Shown in pieces: positions 26,632 through 34,500 of a DNA stretch of 64,000 nt (position 1 is its first letter; each line of letters begins with the position of its first letter). The DNA lies in contig NZ_FOEN01000004.1 in NCBI RefSeq assembly GCF_900110675.1, positions 1 through 64,000 on the forward strand, given 5' to 3'. The stretch is from Ignavigranum ruoffiae (lineage in GTDB: Bacteria > Bacillota > Bacilli > Lactobacillales > Aerococcaceae). The notes under the pieces were generated by a model, which saw only the letters and a list, made by a program, of their open reading frames with translations, did not search any database and was not told the DNA's origin. A program made the translations under genes and the position numbers.

Positions 26632-27450
26632 ATGGAAATTGAATTAAGAAATTTATATTTTAAGTATGAGCATAATCAACGAGAAATAATAAATGGTCTT
26701 TCTTTAAAAATAAACAAGGGAGAACGTATCGTTGTTTTAGGTGAGAATGGTATGGGAAAATCTACATTATTTCTATTAGCCAATGGAATTTTAAAAGCTC
26801 AGAAAGGTAATATATATATAAACCACAAATTAATAAATGTTAATTCTCACGATATTTATCGACTGAGACAAACGGTAGGATTGGTTTTTCAAAATCCAGA
26901 CGTCCAATTTATCGCCCCCACCGTTGAGGAAGAGATTTCTTTTGCTGCACTAAACCGAGGATTAAGTACTGAAGATACTAAATTGCTTATGGATAGAATA
27001 AGCAAGATGTTAGATATACAAGATTTAATGCCTTTAGCCTTGCATACTTTAAGCGGGGGACAAAAAAAACTTGTTAGTATTGCTAGCGTTTTATCTTTAG
27101 AACCAGAATTTATTTTTTTTGATGAACCTTCCGCAGGATTAGACTATAGGAATTCTCAAAAGCTTATCTATACTCTTAATAAACTTCATAAAAAGAATTA
27201 TGGTTTAGTTGTATCTACTCATGATATTGATTTTGCATGGGAATGGGCAGATCGCATCATAATTCTAAATGAAGGAAAAATTGCGGCTGATGGCTCAGTT
27301 TTAGAAGTTTTAACAGACAAAAGAATTATAGAGCAACAAGGATTACGTTTACCTTATATCTACCAATTTATGGATATGTTTTCTATTTCTATAAAAGATG
27401 TATTTCCACGAACGATGGAAGAATTAAAACTATTAAGAAAGGATTGTTAA
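26632..27450 (+). CDS. cbiO: Cobalt ECF transporter ATPase CbiO
   Basis: A 272-residue ABC ATPase that energises cobalt uptake. Walker A is GENGMGKSTL, the Q-loop region is GLVFQNPDVQFIAPTVEEE, the signature is TLSGGQKKLVSIASVL and Walker B is FIFFDEPSAGLD, with the switch histidine in VVSTHDIDF. Last gene of the cbiMNQO set; followed after a single base by the S-component-like gene. Confidence 0.94.
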   Translation: MEIELRNLYFKYEHNQREIINGLSLKINKGERIVVLGENGMGKSTLFLLANGILKAQKGNIYINHKLINVNSHDIYRLRQTVGLVFQNPDVQFIAPTVEEEISFAALNRGLSTEDTKLLMDRISKMLDIQDLMPLALHTLSGGQKKLVSIASVLSLEPEFIFFDEPSAGLDYRNSQKLIYTLNKLHKKNYGLVVSTHDIDFAWEWADRIIILNEGKIAADGSVLEVLTDKRIIEQQGLRLPYIYQFMDMFSISIKDVFPRTMEELKLLRKDC

Positions 27451-27451
27451 C

Positions 27452-27952
27452 ATGCATTCACGTTTAAGAAAATTAATAATACTAAGTTTTCTAATCGCCT
27501 TGTCAGTTATAGGCGCTAATATCAAGATTTTAGGTTCAATTGCTTTTGACTCGTTCCCTGCTTTTATTGGGACTGCACTTTTAGGTCCATTATTTGGAAT
27601 GTGTCTTGCTTTTGCTGGACACATGGTTTCAGCGTATTTAGCTGGTTTTCCACTATCTTTACCTATCCATCTTTTGATAGGAATCATGATGGTTATTACG
27701 ATGTGGGCCTATGGTACTATCCGGAAAAGAGAAATTAAACCGAGCATTTCGAAAATTGCATTAAGTAATCTAATTGCTTTTATAGGAAATGTCCCTTTAT
27801 CTTTAGCAGTATTAATTCCAATATTTGGTTTACAAGGTGTAATTCCTCTTTTTCTGCCTCTAACAATCGCTACTTGTGCTAACCTTTTTATTACAGAATT
27901 TGTATTTGCTGCACTACCTGTAAATTATAAAACTAAATTAGCATCATTATAA
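27452..27952 (+). CDS. cblT: ECF S-component-like membrane protein, probable alpha-ribazole transporter CblT
   Basis: A 166-residue protein with about five hydrophobic helices and an S-component style start (KLIILSFLIALSVIGANIKI) plus AFPAFIGTALLGP-like and FGMCLAFAGHMVSAYLAG segments. S components give substrate specificity to ECF transporters. In Firmicutes, CblT brings in alpha-ribazole so that cells lacking CobT can finish the cobalamin nucleotide loop. The operon lacks cobT and carries a CblS-like kinase two genes on, which supports this specificity. A cobalamin or cobalt S component is the alternative. Confidence 0.65.
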   Translation: MHSRLRKLIILSFLIALSVIGANIKILGSIAFDSFPAFIGTALLGPLFGMCLAFAGHMVSAYLAGFPLSLPIHLLIGIMMVITMWAYGTIRKREIKPSISKIALSNLIAFIGNVPLSLAVLIPIFGLQGVIPLFLPLTIATCANLFITEFVFAALPVNYKTKLASL

Positions 27953-27972
27953 AGTAAAAGGAGTAAAGAATT

Positions 27973-29277
27973 TTGAATCAAAAATCTGAAATCGCATTTA
28001 AAGAAGCCCTAGATATTTTTCCAGGTGGAGTAAATAGTCCGGTAAGAGCTTTTAAATCATTAGATATTGTTCCCCCATTCATTCAAAAAGGCCAGGATCA
28101 ATACATTTTTGATATAGATAATAAAAAGTATATTGATTATGTTCTTTCATGGGGGCCTCTCATTCTAGGACATAGCGATCCGAGAGTAGTTGAATCAATT
28201 ACAAAACAAGCACAAAACGGAATAACTTTTGGGGCACCAACGTTGTTAGAATCTGATTTAGGAAAAACGATTATTGAGCGTTTTGATACAATTGACAAGG
28301 TTCGTTTTGTCAATTCAGGAACAGAAGCAACTATGAGTGCAGTCCGTTTAGCTAGGGGATTCACAAAAAGGGATTTAATTATAAAATTTGATGGTTGCTA
28401 TCATGGTCATTCTGATTCATTTTTGGTCAAAGCGGGTTCTGGAATTGCTACCTTTGGTACGGCGGATTCTGCTGGTGTTCCCCGTGAAATGGCAAAGCTG
28501 ACAATTTCTGTTCCATATAATGATGAAGAAGCTGTTCGTGATGTGTTTAATAAATATGGAAATAAAATTGCAGCGGTAATTATTGAACCTGTAGCAGGGA
28601 ATATGGGATTAGTTTTAGCTAAACCATCATTTTTAAATTCTTTGCGAGATCTTACGAATCAATATCATTCGTTATTGATTTTTGATGAAGTTATGAGTGG
28701 TTTTCGGTGTGATTATATAGGAGCACAGAATTATTATAATATTAAACCTGATATTACTACTTTGGGGAAAGTGATTGGAGGAGGTTTGCCAGTTGCTGCG
28801 TATGGTGCAAGAAAAGAGATTATGAATTGCATTGCACCAGTAGGGGACGTTTATCAAGCAGGAACATTATCAGGCAATCCTCTTGGCATGACAGCTGGGA
28901 ATGTAACTTTAACTTCATATAACGAAGAAGATTTTAAATTAGCCTCCATCAAGGTTGATATTTTATGCCAAAACATTGAAGAATTAGCCAATAAATATGG
29001 ATTTAAAGTCCAGGCACCTCATTTAGGGACTATGTTTAGTATATTTTTTAATAACAATCCAGTCAGAGATTTTGAAGATTCAATGAGCAGTAATCAAGAA
29101 TTATTTAATGCTTTCTTTATACGCCTATTAAATAAAGGAATATATTTTGCCTCTTCACAATTTGAAACTAATTTTATTTCTTTGAAACATAGTGATGAAG
29201 ATATTACTCATACCTTAAAAATGGTTGAAGAAACCTTTAAAGAATTGAAGGGAGAAGGTTATGCAGAAGGCATTTAA
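27973..29277 (+). CDS. hemL: Glutamate-1-semialdehyde 2,1-aminomutase HemL
   Basis: PLP enzyme of 434 residues that turns glutamate-1-semialdehyde (from HemA) into aminolevulinate. It shows DIFPGGVNSPVRAFKS at the N-terminus, FVNSGTEATMSAVRLARG, LIFDEVMSGFR and the PLP lysine in TTLGKVIGGGLPVAAYG. The start is a TTG at 27973 with AAAGGAG upstream; no ATG lies near. It sits between the probable cblT and cblS genes and overlaps the latter by 17 bases. Confidence 0.95.
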   Translation: MNQKSEIAFKEALDIFPGGVNSPVRAFKSLDIVPPFIQKGQDQYIFDIDNKKYIDYVLSWGPLILGHSDPRVVESITKQAQNGITFGAPTLLESDLGKTIIERFDTIDKVRFVNSGTEATMSAVRLARGFTKRDLIIKFDGCYHGHSDSFLVKAGSGIATFGTADSAGVPREMAKLTISVPYNDEEAVRDVFNKYGNKIAAVIIEPVAGNMGLVLAKPSFLNSLRDLTNQYHSLLIFDEVMSGFRCDYIGAQNYYNIKPDITTLGKVIGGGLPVAAYGARKEIMNCIAPVGDVYQAGTLSGNPLGMTAGNVTLTSYNEEDFKLASIKVDILCQNIEELANKYGFKVQAPHLGTMFSIFFNNNPVRDFEDSMSSNQELFNAFFIRLLNKGIYFASSQFETNFISLKHSDEDITHTLKMVEETFKELKGEGYAEGI

Positions 29278-30010
29278 ATACAAGGATTTATCTTTTGATC
29301 CTATTTCTGAGGAAGAAGTGCTCGTATGTGCTTGTGATGTTTCCGCATCAATAGGGTATAAACCTAATGACATAATACAAATTAATCCTAGTATTACGGC
29401 AGCTTTTTCATTAAGAGTTGCTATGTTAGAGTTGATGGCCATCAATGCTAAACCGTTTTTACTTTTTAATTTATGTGGTAATGAATGGGAAAATACCGGT
29501 AAATTGTTTTATCAAGGTATAAAGAATGAATTAGAATTGGCTGGTTACCCAAATCTAACCATTAATGGAAGTACTGAGGAAAATATGGAAACATGTATGT
29601 CTAGTATTGGAGTGACATTACTTGGTAGAGCTGAATATAAAAATTTGAAAATACGAAAAGTTCAATCAGGACAAAGTTGTTTTCAATGTGGATTGCCTTA
29701 TTCCGGTCATGCTTTAATTGAACATTTACAAGATGTTCCAACATATGATGATGTTCGCAAGTTAAGGAGTAATGAAATAGTAAGTGAAATCGTGCCTATT
29801 GGGTCTAAAGGAGCTTTAAACGAAGCACACCAAACAGCAGAAGCAAATAATATGGTTTTCACTCCTTTATCACTTAGTAAACAGTCTTTGGATATAGCGA
29901 AGTCTTCAGGTGGACCAGCCACTTCACTTTTAGTTGTAGCTGATAGAGAACTGGAAGAAGAATTAGAGCATACATTTGCATATGTGACAGAGATTGGAAA
30001 AATTGAATAA
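29261..30010 (+). CDS. cblS: PurM/ThiL-like protein, probable alpha-ribazole kinase CblS
   Basis: A 249-residue member of the AIR synthase-related (PurM/ThiL) ATP-binding superfamily. Visible elements are an N-terminal VCACDVSASIGYKPND, the NGSTEENMETCMSSIGVTLLGRAE region and a C-terminal SGGPATSLLVVADREL. CblS phosphorylates alpha-ribazole to its 5'-phosphate, replacing CobT in some Firmicutes. Context is strong: cobU, cobS and cobC follow, cobT is absent, and a CblT-like S component is nearby. Family membership is clear; the exact substrate is inferred. Confidence 0.72.
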   Translation: MQKAFKYKDLSFDPISEEEVLVCACDVSASIGYKPNDIIQINPSITAAFSLRVAMLELMAINAKPFLLFNLCGNEWENTGKLFYQGIKNELELAGYPNLTINGSTEENMETCMSSIGVTLLGRAEYKNLKIRKVQSGQSCFQCGLPYSGHALIEHLQDVPTYDDVRKLRSNEIVSEIVPIGSKGALNEAHQTAEANNMVFTPLSLSKQSLDIAKSSGGPATSLLVVADRELEEELEHTFAYVTEIGKIE

Positions 30011-30026
30011 TAAAGAAGGTGTTGTG

Positions 30027-31148
30027 ATGCAGACTCATGGGGGGAATACTTCACTTTTGCTAGAAGAATTAGGACTAAATATATGTGAAGTAATAGATTT
30101 TAGCGCAAATATTAATCCATTAGGAATGCCAAATCAGTTCAAACAAACTATCATCAATCATATAGATGATTTAGAGAGATATCCTGATTATACATATAGA
30201 GAATTAAAAAAGGCGATTGCAAATAAATATTTGATCAATCCAGAATTGCTGTCTGTGACTAATGGGGCTGAAGAAGCAATACGAGTTATTATGGATATAC
30301 TTCCTAAGAACATTATTATTATTTCACCAACTTTTTCTGAATATGAACTTTGCGCGAATGCTAGACACAAGAGAATAACTCATTATGTATTAAAACCACA
30401 GAAGGATTTTGAACTGGAAGTTTCATCATTTAAAGCTTTTGTTAAAAATTTTTGTGCTTCAAAAAGAGATCCTAATAATTATCAAGCTGCTGTCTTTCTT
30501 TGTAATCCCAATAATCCTACTGGCAATTTATTATCTACAAAAAAAATAGAAGAGATACTACAATTTTTGAAACAAAAAAATATTTTACTGATTTTGGACG
30601 AGTCTTTTATGGATTTTGTTCCAGACTCAGTTTCACATTCAATGTTAGGCAGACAAAAGGCATATCCTAATTTAATTGTGATTAAATCTTTTACCAAATT
30701 TTATGCAATTCCTGGACTCAGATTAGGGATGATTTCTCTACCATCTAAAAGTATGAACTTAAAGTTGGAAGATTTGTTAGGAAGTTGGAATATAAATAGT
30801 ATGGCAGATCTTTGTGGCCAACGTTTAAATGATTTACAAGAATATGAAATTAAAACTTTAAAGTATTATTTAAAAGAGAAAACACGGTTAAATGAAGTTC
30901 TTAGTAAAGAAGAGAGGATTAGAGTTTATCCAGCTAATGCAAATTTTATTTTATTTAAAACAGATATTGAAAACTTATTAATGAAATTTTTGCATAAAAA
31001 TATTGTTATTCGATCTTGCAAAAATTATCTAGGCTTGAATAGTCAATATTATCGTATTGCAATAAGGACTAAAAAGGAAAATGATATTTTTATAAAAAAA
31101 CTAAAAGAAATTTTGGCTGAGGAGTTGGCCGATGAAGTCTTATGTTAA
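30027..31148 (+). CDS. cobD: L-threonine-O-3-phosphate decarboxylase CobD
   Basis: A PLP-dependent aminotransferase-fold enzyme (373 residues) that makes (R)-1-amino-2-propanol phosphate for the nucleotide loop. It has THGGNTSLL at the N-terminus, DFSANINPLGMP, FLCNPNNPTGNLL and the PLP lysine in IKSFTKFYAIPGLRLG. The start is the ATG at 30027, preceded by AAGAAGGTG; an upstream in-frame ATG at 29994 lies inside cblS and has no ribosome site. Overlaps pduX by 17 bases. Confidence 0.93.
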   Translation: MQTHGGNTSLLLEELGLNICEVIDFSANINPLGMPNQFKQTIINHIDDLERYPDYTYRELKKAIANKYLINPELLSVTNGAEEAIRVIMDILPKNIIIISPTFSEYELCANARHKRITHYVLKPQKDFELEVSSFKAFVKNFCASKRDPNNYQAAVFLCNPNNPTGNLLSTKKIEEILQFLKQKNILLILDESFMDFVPDSVSHSMLGRQKAYPNLIVIKSFTKFYAIPGLRLGMISLPSKSMNLKLEDLLGSWNINSMADLCGQRLNDLQEYEIKTLKYYLKEKTRLNEVLSKEERIRVYPANANFILFKTDIENLLMKFLHKNIVIRSCKNYLGLNSQYYRIAIRTKKENDIFIKKLKEILAEELADEVLC

Positions 31149-32007
31149 AGTTAATTTTCCAGCCTCTTGTGGGGAGCTTGTACAAGGAGTTTGGGAGTCA
31201 GAAATATTTTTATCTTCTTATGCAATAAATCTATACAATGAGATAGAGATTTACCAAAGTGATTATCCCGTAAAAAATTGTATACCTCTTAAAACTAAAT
31301 ATTTAATACTAGATTGTATGAAGAGCTTAGGAAGAAATTTTATCGAATTATCGAAAATAAAAATAAATATTAAAAATCCAATTCCATATGAAAAAGGAAT
31401 GGGTTCTAGTACAGCCGATTTAGCAGGTATGTTATATGCTCTGTATACCTTTTTTGAAGAGGATATAAATTTAAGTAATTTTGCTCAACTTGCTTCCAAT
31501 ATAGAACCCACGGATAGTTTAATTTATCCTTCTCTGTCTTTAATGAATCCAGACACGGGATTTCTATATGCTAAATTGGATAATAATTTAAATGACTCAG
31601 TAATTTGTTTAGAATTAGCTGATAAATTAAATACCATAGCATACCGAAAAATATTATTGGGATATAAAGATAATGCTTATAAAAATTTATTTCAGGAAAG
31701 TATTCAGGCGTTTACAAATCACTCGTTAGAGCATCTTTTGGATTTGACAAGTCAATCAGCCAAAATTAATCAAAAATATAATCCTAAACCCTATTATAAA
31801 GAAATTGCTGATTTAATAAATATTTCTGGTGTTAAGGCGATTAATATATCACATACAGGGACCGTGGTTGGTATAGTCTATTCAGAAAATATCATTTCTA
31901 CTGACGAAATAATAGCTCGGATTCAACAAATTGACAAGAAAAAAATCTATCAAATAAGAACACATCAGATTGTTTCTTCTGAGCCGAAAATTGAGACAAG
32001 AAATTAA
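31132..32007 (+). CDS. pduX: L-threonine kinase PduX
   Basis: A 291-residue GHMP-family kinase that phosphorylates L-threonine, giving the substrate of CobD. It begins VNFPASCGELVQGVW, a PduX signature, and has the ATP-binding motif PYEKGMGSSTADLAG near residue 90. Overlap with cobD and shared pathway make the call firm. GAGG lies ahead of the ATG at 31132. Confidence 0.92.
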   Translation: MKSYVKVNFPASCGELVQGVWESEIFLSSYAINLYNEIEIYQSDYPVKNCIPLKTKYLILDCMKSLGRNFIELSKIKINIKNPIPYEKGMGSSTADLAGMLYALYTFFEEDINLSNFAQLASNIEPTDSLIYPSLSLMNPDTGFLYAKLDNNLNDSVICLELADKLNTIAYRKILLGYKDNAYKNLFQESIQAFTNHSLEHLLDLTSQSAKINQKYNPKPYYKEIADLINISGVKAINISHTGTVVGIVYSENIISTDEIIARIQQIDKKKIYQIRTHQIVSSEPKIETRN

Positions 32008-32028
32008 AACAAAGAAGGATAGAAACAC

Positions 32029-32772
32029 ATGCAAGCAATAATTTTGTATTTTCAATTTTTTACTGCTCTTTCAATACCGATTGAAATTAATAACGTTGAA
32101 AAAACGTATCGCGAAGGAATTCATTTTTTTCCGATCTTTGCTTTCTTATATGCAAGTATCCATGCAATCTGTTTTTATTTCTTACAGAGCCAATTTTCTT
32201 TGGAAATAGTATGGTTATTTCTGATTTTTTTAGATGTAATCTTAACACGTGGCTTTCACTATGATGCTTTGGCCGACATGGCAGACGGTATGCTCTCTTC
32301 AAGAAAGAAAGATGATGTAATCTCTATAATGAAAGATTCCCATATTGGTGCTATGGGTACAATTATTTTGATTTTGTATTTTATGGGGATGTATATTTGT
32401 GGTTTTGAGAACCTTCACTCTATCTCATCTCTCGAAGAAAAAATTTTATATATTATAGGGATTAAAACACTTTCTAGAGGGGGAATTAGCTTTTTGTGTA
32501 TTAATTATCGTCACTGTAGTGAGCATGGATTAGGTTTACTACTGGAAGGAATAAAAACTTGGAGAATATTTCTTTCTCAACTGATTTTTTTAGGAGTTGC
32601 TTATTTGACGGGTGGACTCATTTACTTAATTGTTTATCTTGTTAATTTATTTTTGATATATTTATATAGAAAATGGGTTGAACATAAGATAAAGGGTATG
32701 AATGGAGACACGGTAGGTGCTTCAACTCTTATTGGGGAACTGTTTATGCATTTTATACTAACAATATTTTAG
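32029..32772 (+). CDS. cobS: Adenosylcobinamide-GDP ribazoletransferase (cobalamin synthase) CobS
   Basis: An integral membrane enzyme of 247 residues that joins adenosylcobinamide-GDP to alpha-ribazole (phosphate). It has the conserved RGFHYDALADMADGMLSSRKKDD region (one Gly replaced by Ala), the KDSHIGAMGTI motif and about six membrane helices. GAAGGATAGAAACAC precedes the ATG. It ends ten bases before the cobC start. Confidence 0.93.
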   Translation: MQAIILYFQFFTALSIPIEINNVEKTYREGIHFFPIFAFLYASIHAICFYFLQSQFSLEIVWLFLIFLDVILTRGFHYDALADMADGMLSSRKKDDVISIMKDSHIGAMGTIILILYFMGMYICGFENLHSISSLEEKILYIIGIKTLSRGGISFLCINYRHCSEHGLGLLLEGIKTWRIFLSQLIFLGVAYLTGGLIYLIVYLVNLFLIYLYRKWVEHKIKGMNGDTVGASTLIGELFMHFILTIF

Positions 32773-32781
32773 GTGGATTTT

Positions 32782-33354
32782 ATGAAAGTAATATTAGCTA
32801 GACATACACAGACTAATTATAATTACAAAAAAGCTTACTACGGTATTAGCGATATTTCTATTAATGAGACAGGTAAAAAACAAGCAATCAGATTGGGAAA
32901 ATTATTAAAAAAAATAGAAAAAATCGACTATATGTATCTATCGACATTAAAAAGAACCCAAGAAACCGCATTAATAGCTTTAAATCAATGTCAACATCGC
33001 CCTAAAACCAAGTCCATTAAAGAATTCAATGAAAGAAACTTTGGTATCTGGGAAGGCAAGACAGCAAATGAAGTGGAATTATTAGATAATATAAATTGGG
33101 AAATATTTTTAAAGAAACCTTTTGATGCTATCCCTAAGAAAGGCGAGAGCTTTTACTTATATAAGCGACGAGTTCTTTTAGCATGGGATAAAATAATTAA
33201 ATCTCATGAGGATCGGGACACAATATTATTTTTATTACATTTAGGTGTACTTAGAGTCATTATTAAAGAAAGAATTGAACTGGATAAAAATTTCTGGAGT
33301 ATCCAAATTCCCCAAGGGAAGTTCCTTATATATAACATAAAAAGGAGAGATTAA
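32782..33354 (+). CDS. cobC: Alpha-ribazole phosphatase-like histidine phosphatase CobC
   Basis: A 190-residue histidine phosphatase that removes phosphate from adenosylcobalamin-5'-phosphate or alpha-ribazole phosphate. The phosphohistidine motif is ILARHTQTNYN, the acid region is KEFNERNFGIWEGKT and the second histidine lies in LFLLHLGVLRVII. The ATG at 32782 is chosen with AGGTGG 5 bases upstream; an in-frame GTG at 32773 lies within that site. Placed between cobS and cobU. Confidence 0.88.
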   Translation: MKVILARHTQTNYNYKKAYYGISDISINETGKKQAIRLGKLLKKIEKIDYMYLSTLKRTQETALIALNQCQHRPKTKSIKEFNERNFGIWEGKTANEVELLDNINWEIFLKKPFDAIPKKGESFYLYKRRVLLAWDKIIKSHEDRDTILFLLHLGVLRVIIKERIELDKNFWSIQIPQGKFLIYNIKRRD

Positions 33355-33355
33355 A

Positions 33356-33946
33356 ATCGGTAAGATTAATTATTTGACAGGAGGAGCAAAAAGCGGAAAA
33401 TCTTCTCATGCAGAAAAACAAATCATAGATAGAAAATTTCTGCGAGTTGCTTATATTGCTACCCAAGCTAATGATTTCAAAGATACTGAAATTATTCAAT
33501 CAATTAAAAATCATCGTATGCGGCGCCCAAAGGAATGGGTTACTTATGAAACATTTAAGAATATTGATTGCTTAATCAGATCGACAGTTCTTTTGGAAAA
33601 ATATGATGCGTATTTAATAGATTGTGTGACGTTATGGGCAAATAATCAGATGTTTAACTGGATTAATGAAAAAGATTTTCAACAATCAATGGATTCTATG
33701 ACTTGGAAGGATTGGCAACAACTTGAAAATGATTTGCTTCATAATTTTGATTTAATATTAACTGCTATGAAAGAGACTAATGCTGAATTTTGGATAGTTT
33801 CTAATGAAGTTGGGAGTGGCATTGTTCCAGAACATAAGTTTGTTAGGATTTATCGAAATCTTATTGGAAAAATAAATCAAAAAATAGCTATGTCTGCAGA
33901 TAATGCCTACATTTCGATTTCAGGAATATTAGTAAAATTGAAATAA
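33356..33946 (+). CDS. cobU: Adenosylcobinamide kinase/guanylyltransferase CobU with apparent ATC start
   Basis: Phosphorylates and guanylylates adenosylcobinamide. The P-loop YLTGGAKSGKSSHAEKQ lies at the N-terminus and SNEVGSGIVPEHKFVRIYRN near the end, both standard for CobU/CobP. No ATG, GTG or TTG is placed sensibly: the only classical codon, TTG at 33374, has no ribosome site and would remove the first beta strand. A strong AAAGGAGAG (33341-33349) sits 6 bases before an ATC codon at 33356, which gives the usual N-terminus (GKINYLTGGAKSGKS). I take ATC as the start, about 196 residues. It is the last gene of the operon. Confidence 0.85.
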   Translation: MGKINYLTGGAKSGKSSHAEKQIIDRKFLRVAYIATQANDFKDTEIIQSIKNHRMRRPKEWVTYETFKNIDCLIRSTVLLEKYDAYLIDCVTLWANNQMFNWINEKDFQQSMDSMTWKDWQQLENDLLHNFDLILTAMKETNAEFWIVSNEVGSGIVPEHKFVRIYRNLIGKINQKIAMSADNAYISISGILVKLK

Positions 33947-33953
33947 GAAAACT

Positions 33954-33988
33954 ATGCACTTCAAAATGGAAAATTTGAAGTGCATTTT
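33954..33988 (+). terminator. Terminator of the cobalamin operon (possibly bidirectional)
   Basis: A 12-bp perfect stem, ATGCACTTCAAA (33954-33965) with TTTGAAGTGCAT (33974-33985), followed by TTTT on the plus strand 8 bases after the cobU stop. On the minus strand it is followed by AGTTTTCTT, so it could also stop minus-strand transcripts from the riboswitch RNA. Confidence 0.9.
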
Positions 33989-34010
33989 AATTGAAGTTAA
34001 GAAAAATAGG

Positions 34011-34046
34011 AATAATAAAAAAGTGTTAGTCCTCGTTGACTAACAC
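34011..34046 (-). terminator. Terminator hairpin with ANTAR-type hexaloop (P2)
   Basis: Read on the minus strand, GTGTTAGTC (34046-34038) pairs perfectly with GACTAACAC (34031-34023) around the six-base loop AACGAG and is followed by TTTTTTATTATT. It is a good intrinsic terminator only on the minus strand. The loop has A at position 1 and G at position 4, as required for ANTAR-domain RNA recognition. Confidence 0.85.
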
Positions 34047-34270
34047 AAAAATTAATAGATACTTCATCGGCTAAAATAAAGTTGCAATAAAATAAATCCA
34101 GGCTTCATTGCATGGATTACGCTAAACGACACTGTCTTGCCTCGAAACAGCAACGTTAATATAGCAAATTGAATAAAGACCTGGCTCCAAATAAATTTGT
34201 TTACAGTGGCGGGACCGCGTTGGGATTTAACCAAACTTCCATATTCAATTATCCTTGATGTTTTTCTATT
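34020..34270 (-). ncRNA. Candidate EutX/Rli55-like small RNA carrying a cobalamin riboswitch
   Basis: A minus-strand transcript of about 250 bases is predicted from a promoter at 34277-34305 to the terminator at 34023-34046. It starts with a cobalamin aptamer and ends with hairpins bearing AxxGxx hexaloops; no minus-strand gene follows, since only the end of cobU lies beyond. In Enterococcus (EutX) and Listeria (Rli55) similar RNAs sequester the ANTAR regulator EutV when B12 is absent and are cut short when B12 is present. The same role is inferred here. A first hairpin (34118-34095: AATCCATGC, loop AATGAA, GCCTGGATT, one mismatch) would be P1, followed by a U-rich run. The P1-P2 spacing of 48 bases is long. 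Confidence 0.75.
34167..34250 (-). promoter_or_regulatory. Cobalamin riboswitch aptamer on the minus strand
   Basis: On the minus strand the sequence contains the B12 riboswitch core: GGAAGTTTGGTTAAATCCC, then GCGGTCCCGCCACTGT, then the B12 box GGAGCCAGGTC. A perfect 9-bp closing stem pairs AATTGAATA (34250-34242) with TATTCAATT (34175-34167). It points away from the nearest plus-strand gene downstream and back towards the end of the cobalamin operon. Confidence 0.92.
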
Positions 34271-34276
34271 GATTTA

Positions 34277-34305
34277 ATTATAACATACTTATCAATTTTT
34301 TGAAA
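34277..34305 (-). promoter_or_regulatory. Promoter of the minus-strand riboswitch RNA
   Basis: On the minus strand a perfect TATAAT (34282-34277) carries an upstream TGn extension, and a TTTCAA -35 (34305-34300) lies exactly 17 bases away. Transcription would begin near 34270, about 20 bases before the aptamer. Confidence 0.75.
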
Positions 34306-34500
34306 GTAATTGAAGTGTTATTAAATTAATCTCAAGCGAGCGTCTATGAGTCCATTTACAAATCAAAAAACATATGATATTTATGTAGATTAATAATGTA
34401 TAATTGAAGTAATAAGTTAACATTCTGAAATGAGCTGAATTCTGAAAAATATTATAAAATAGATTGAAGATTCTACTTATTCAGTGTAATGGAGGTTCTC

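Noticed and set aside
33947-34500. Plus-strand riboswitch controlling the membrane protein at 34501
   Set aside because: The conserved B12 core reads correctly only on the minus strand, and the terminator T run is also on that strand.
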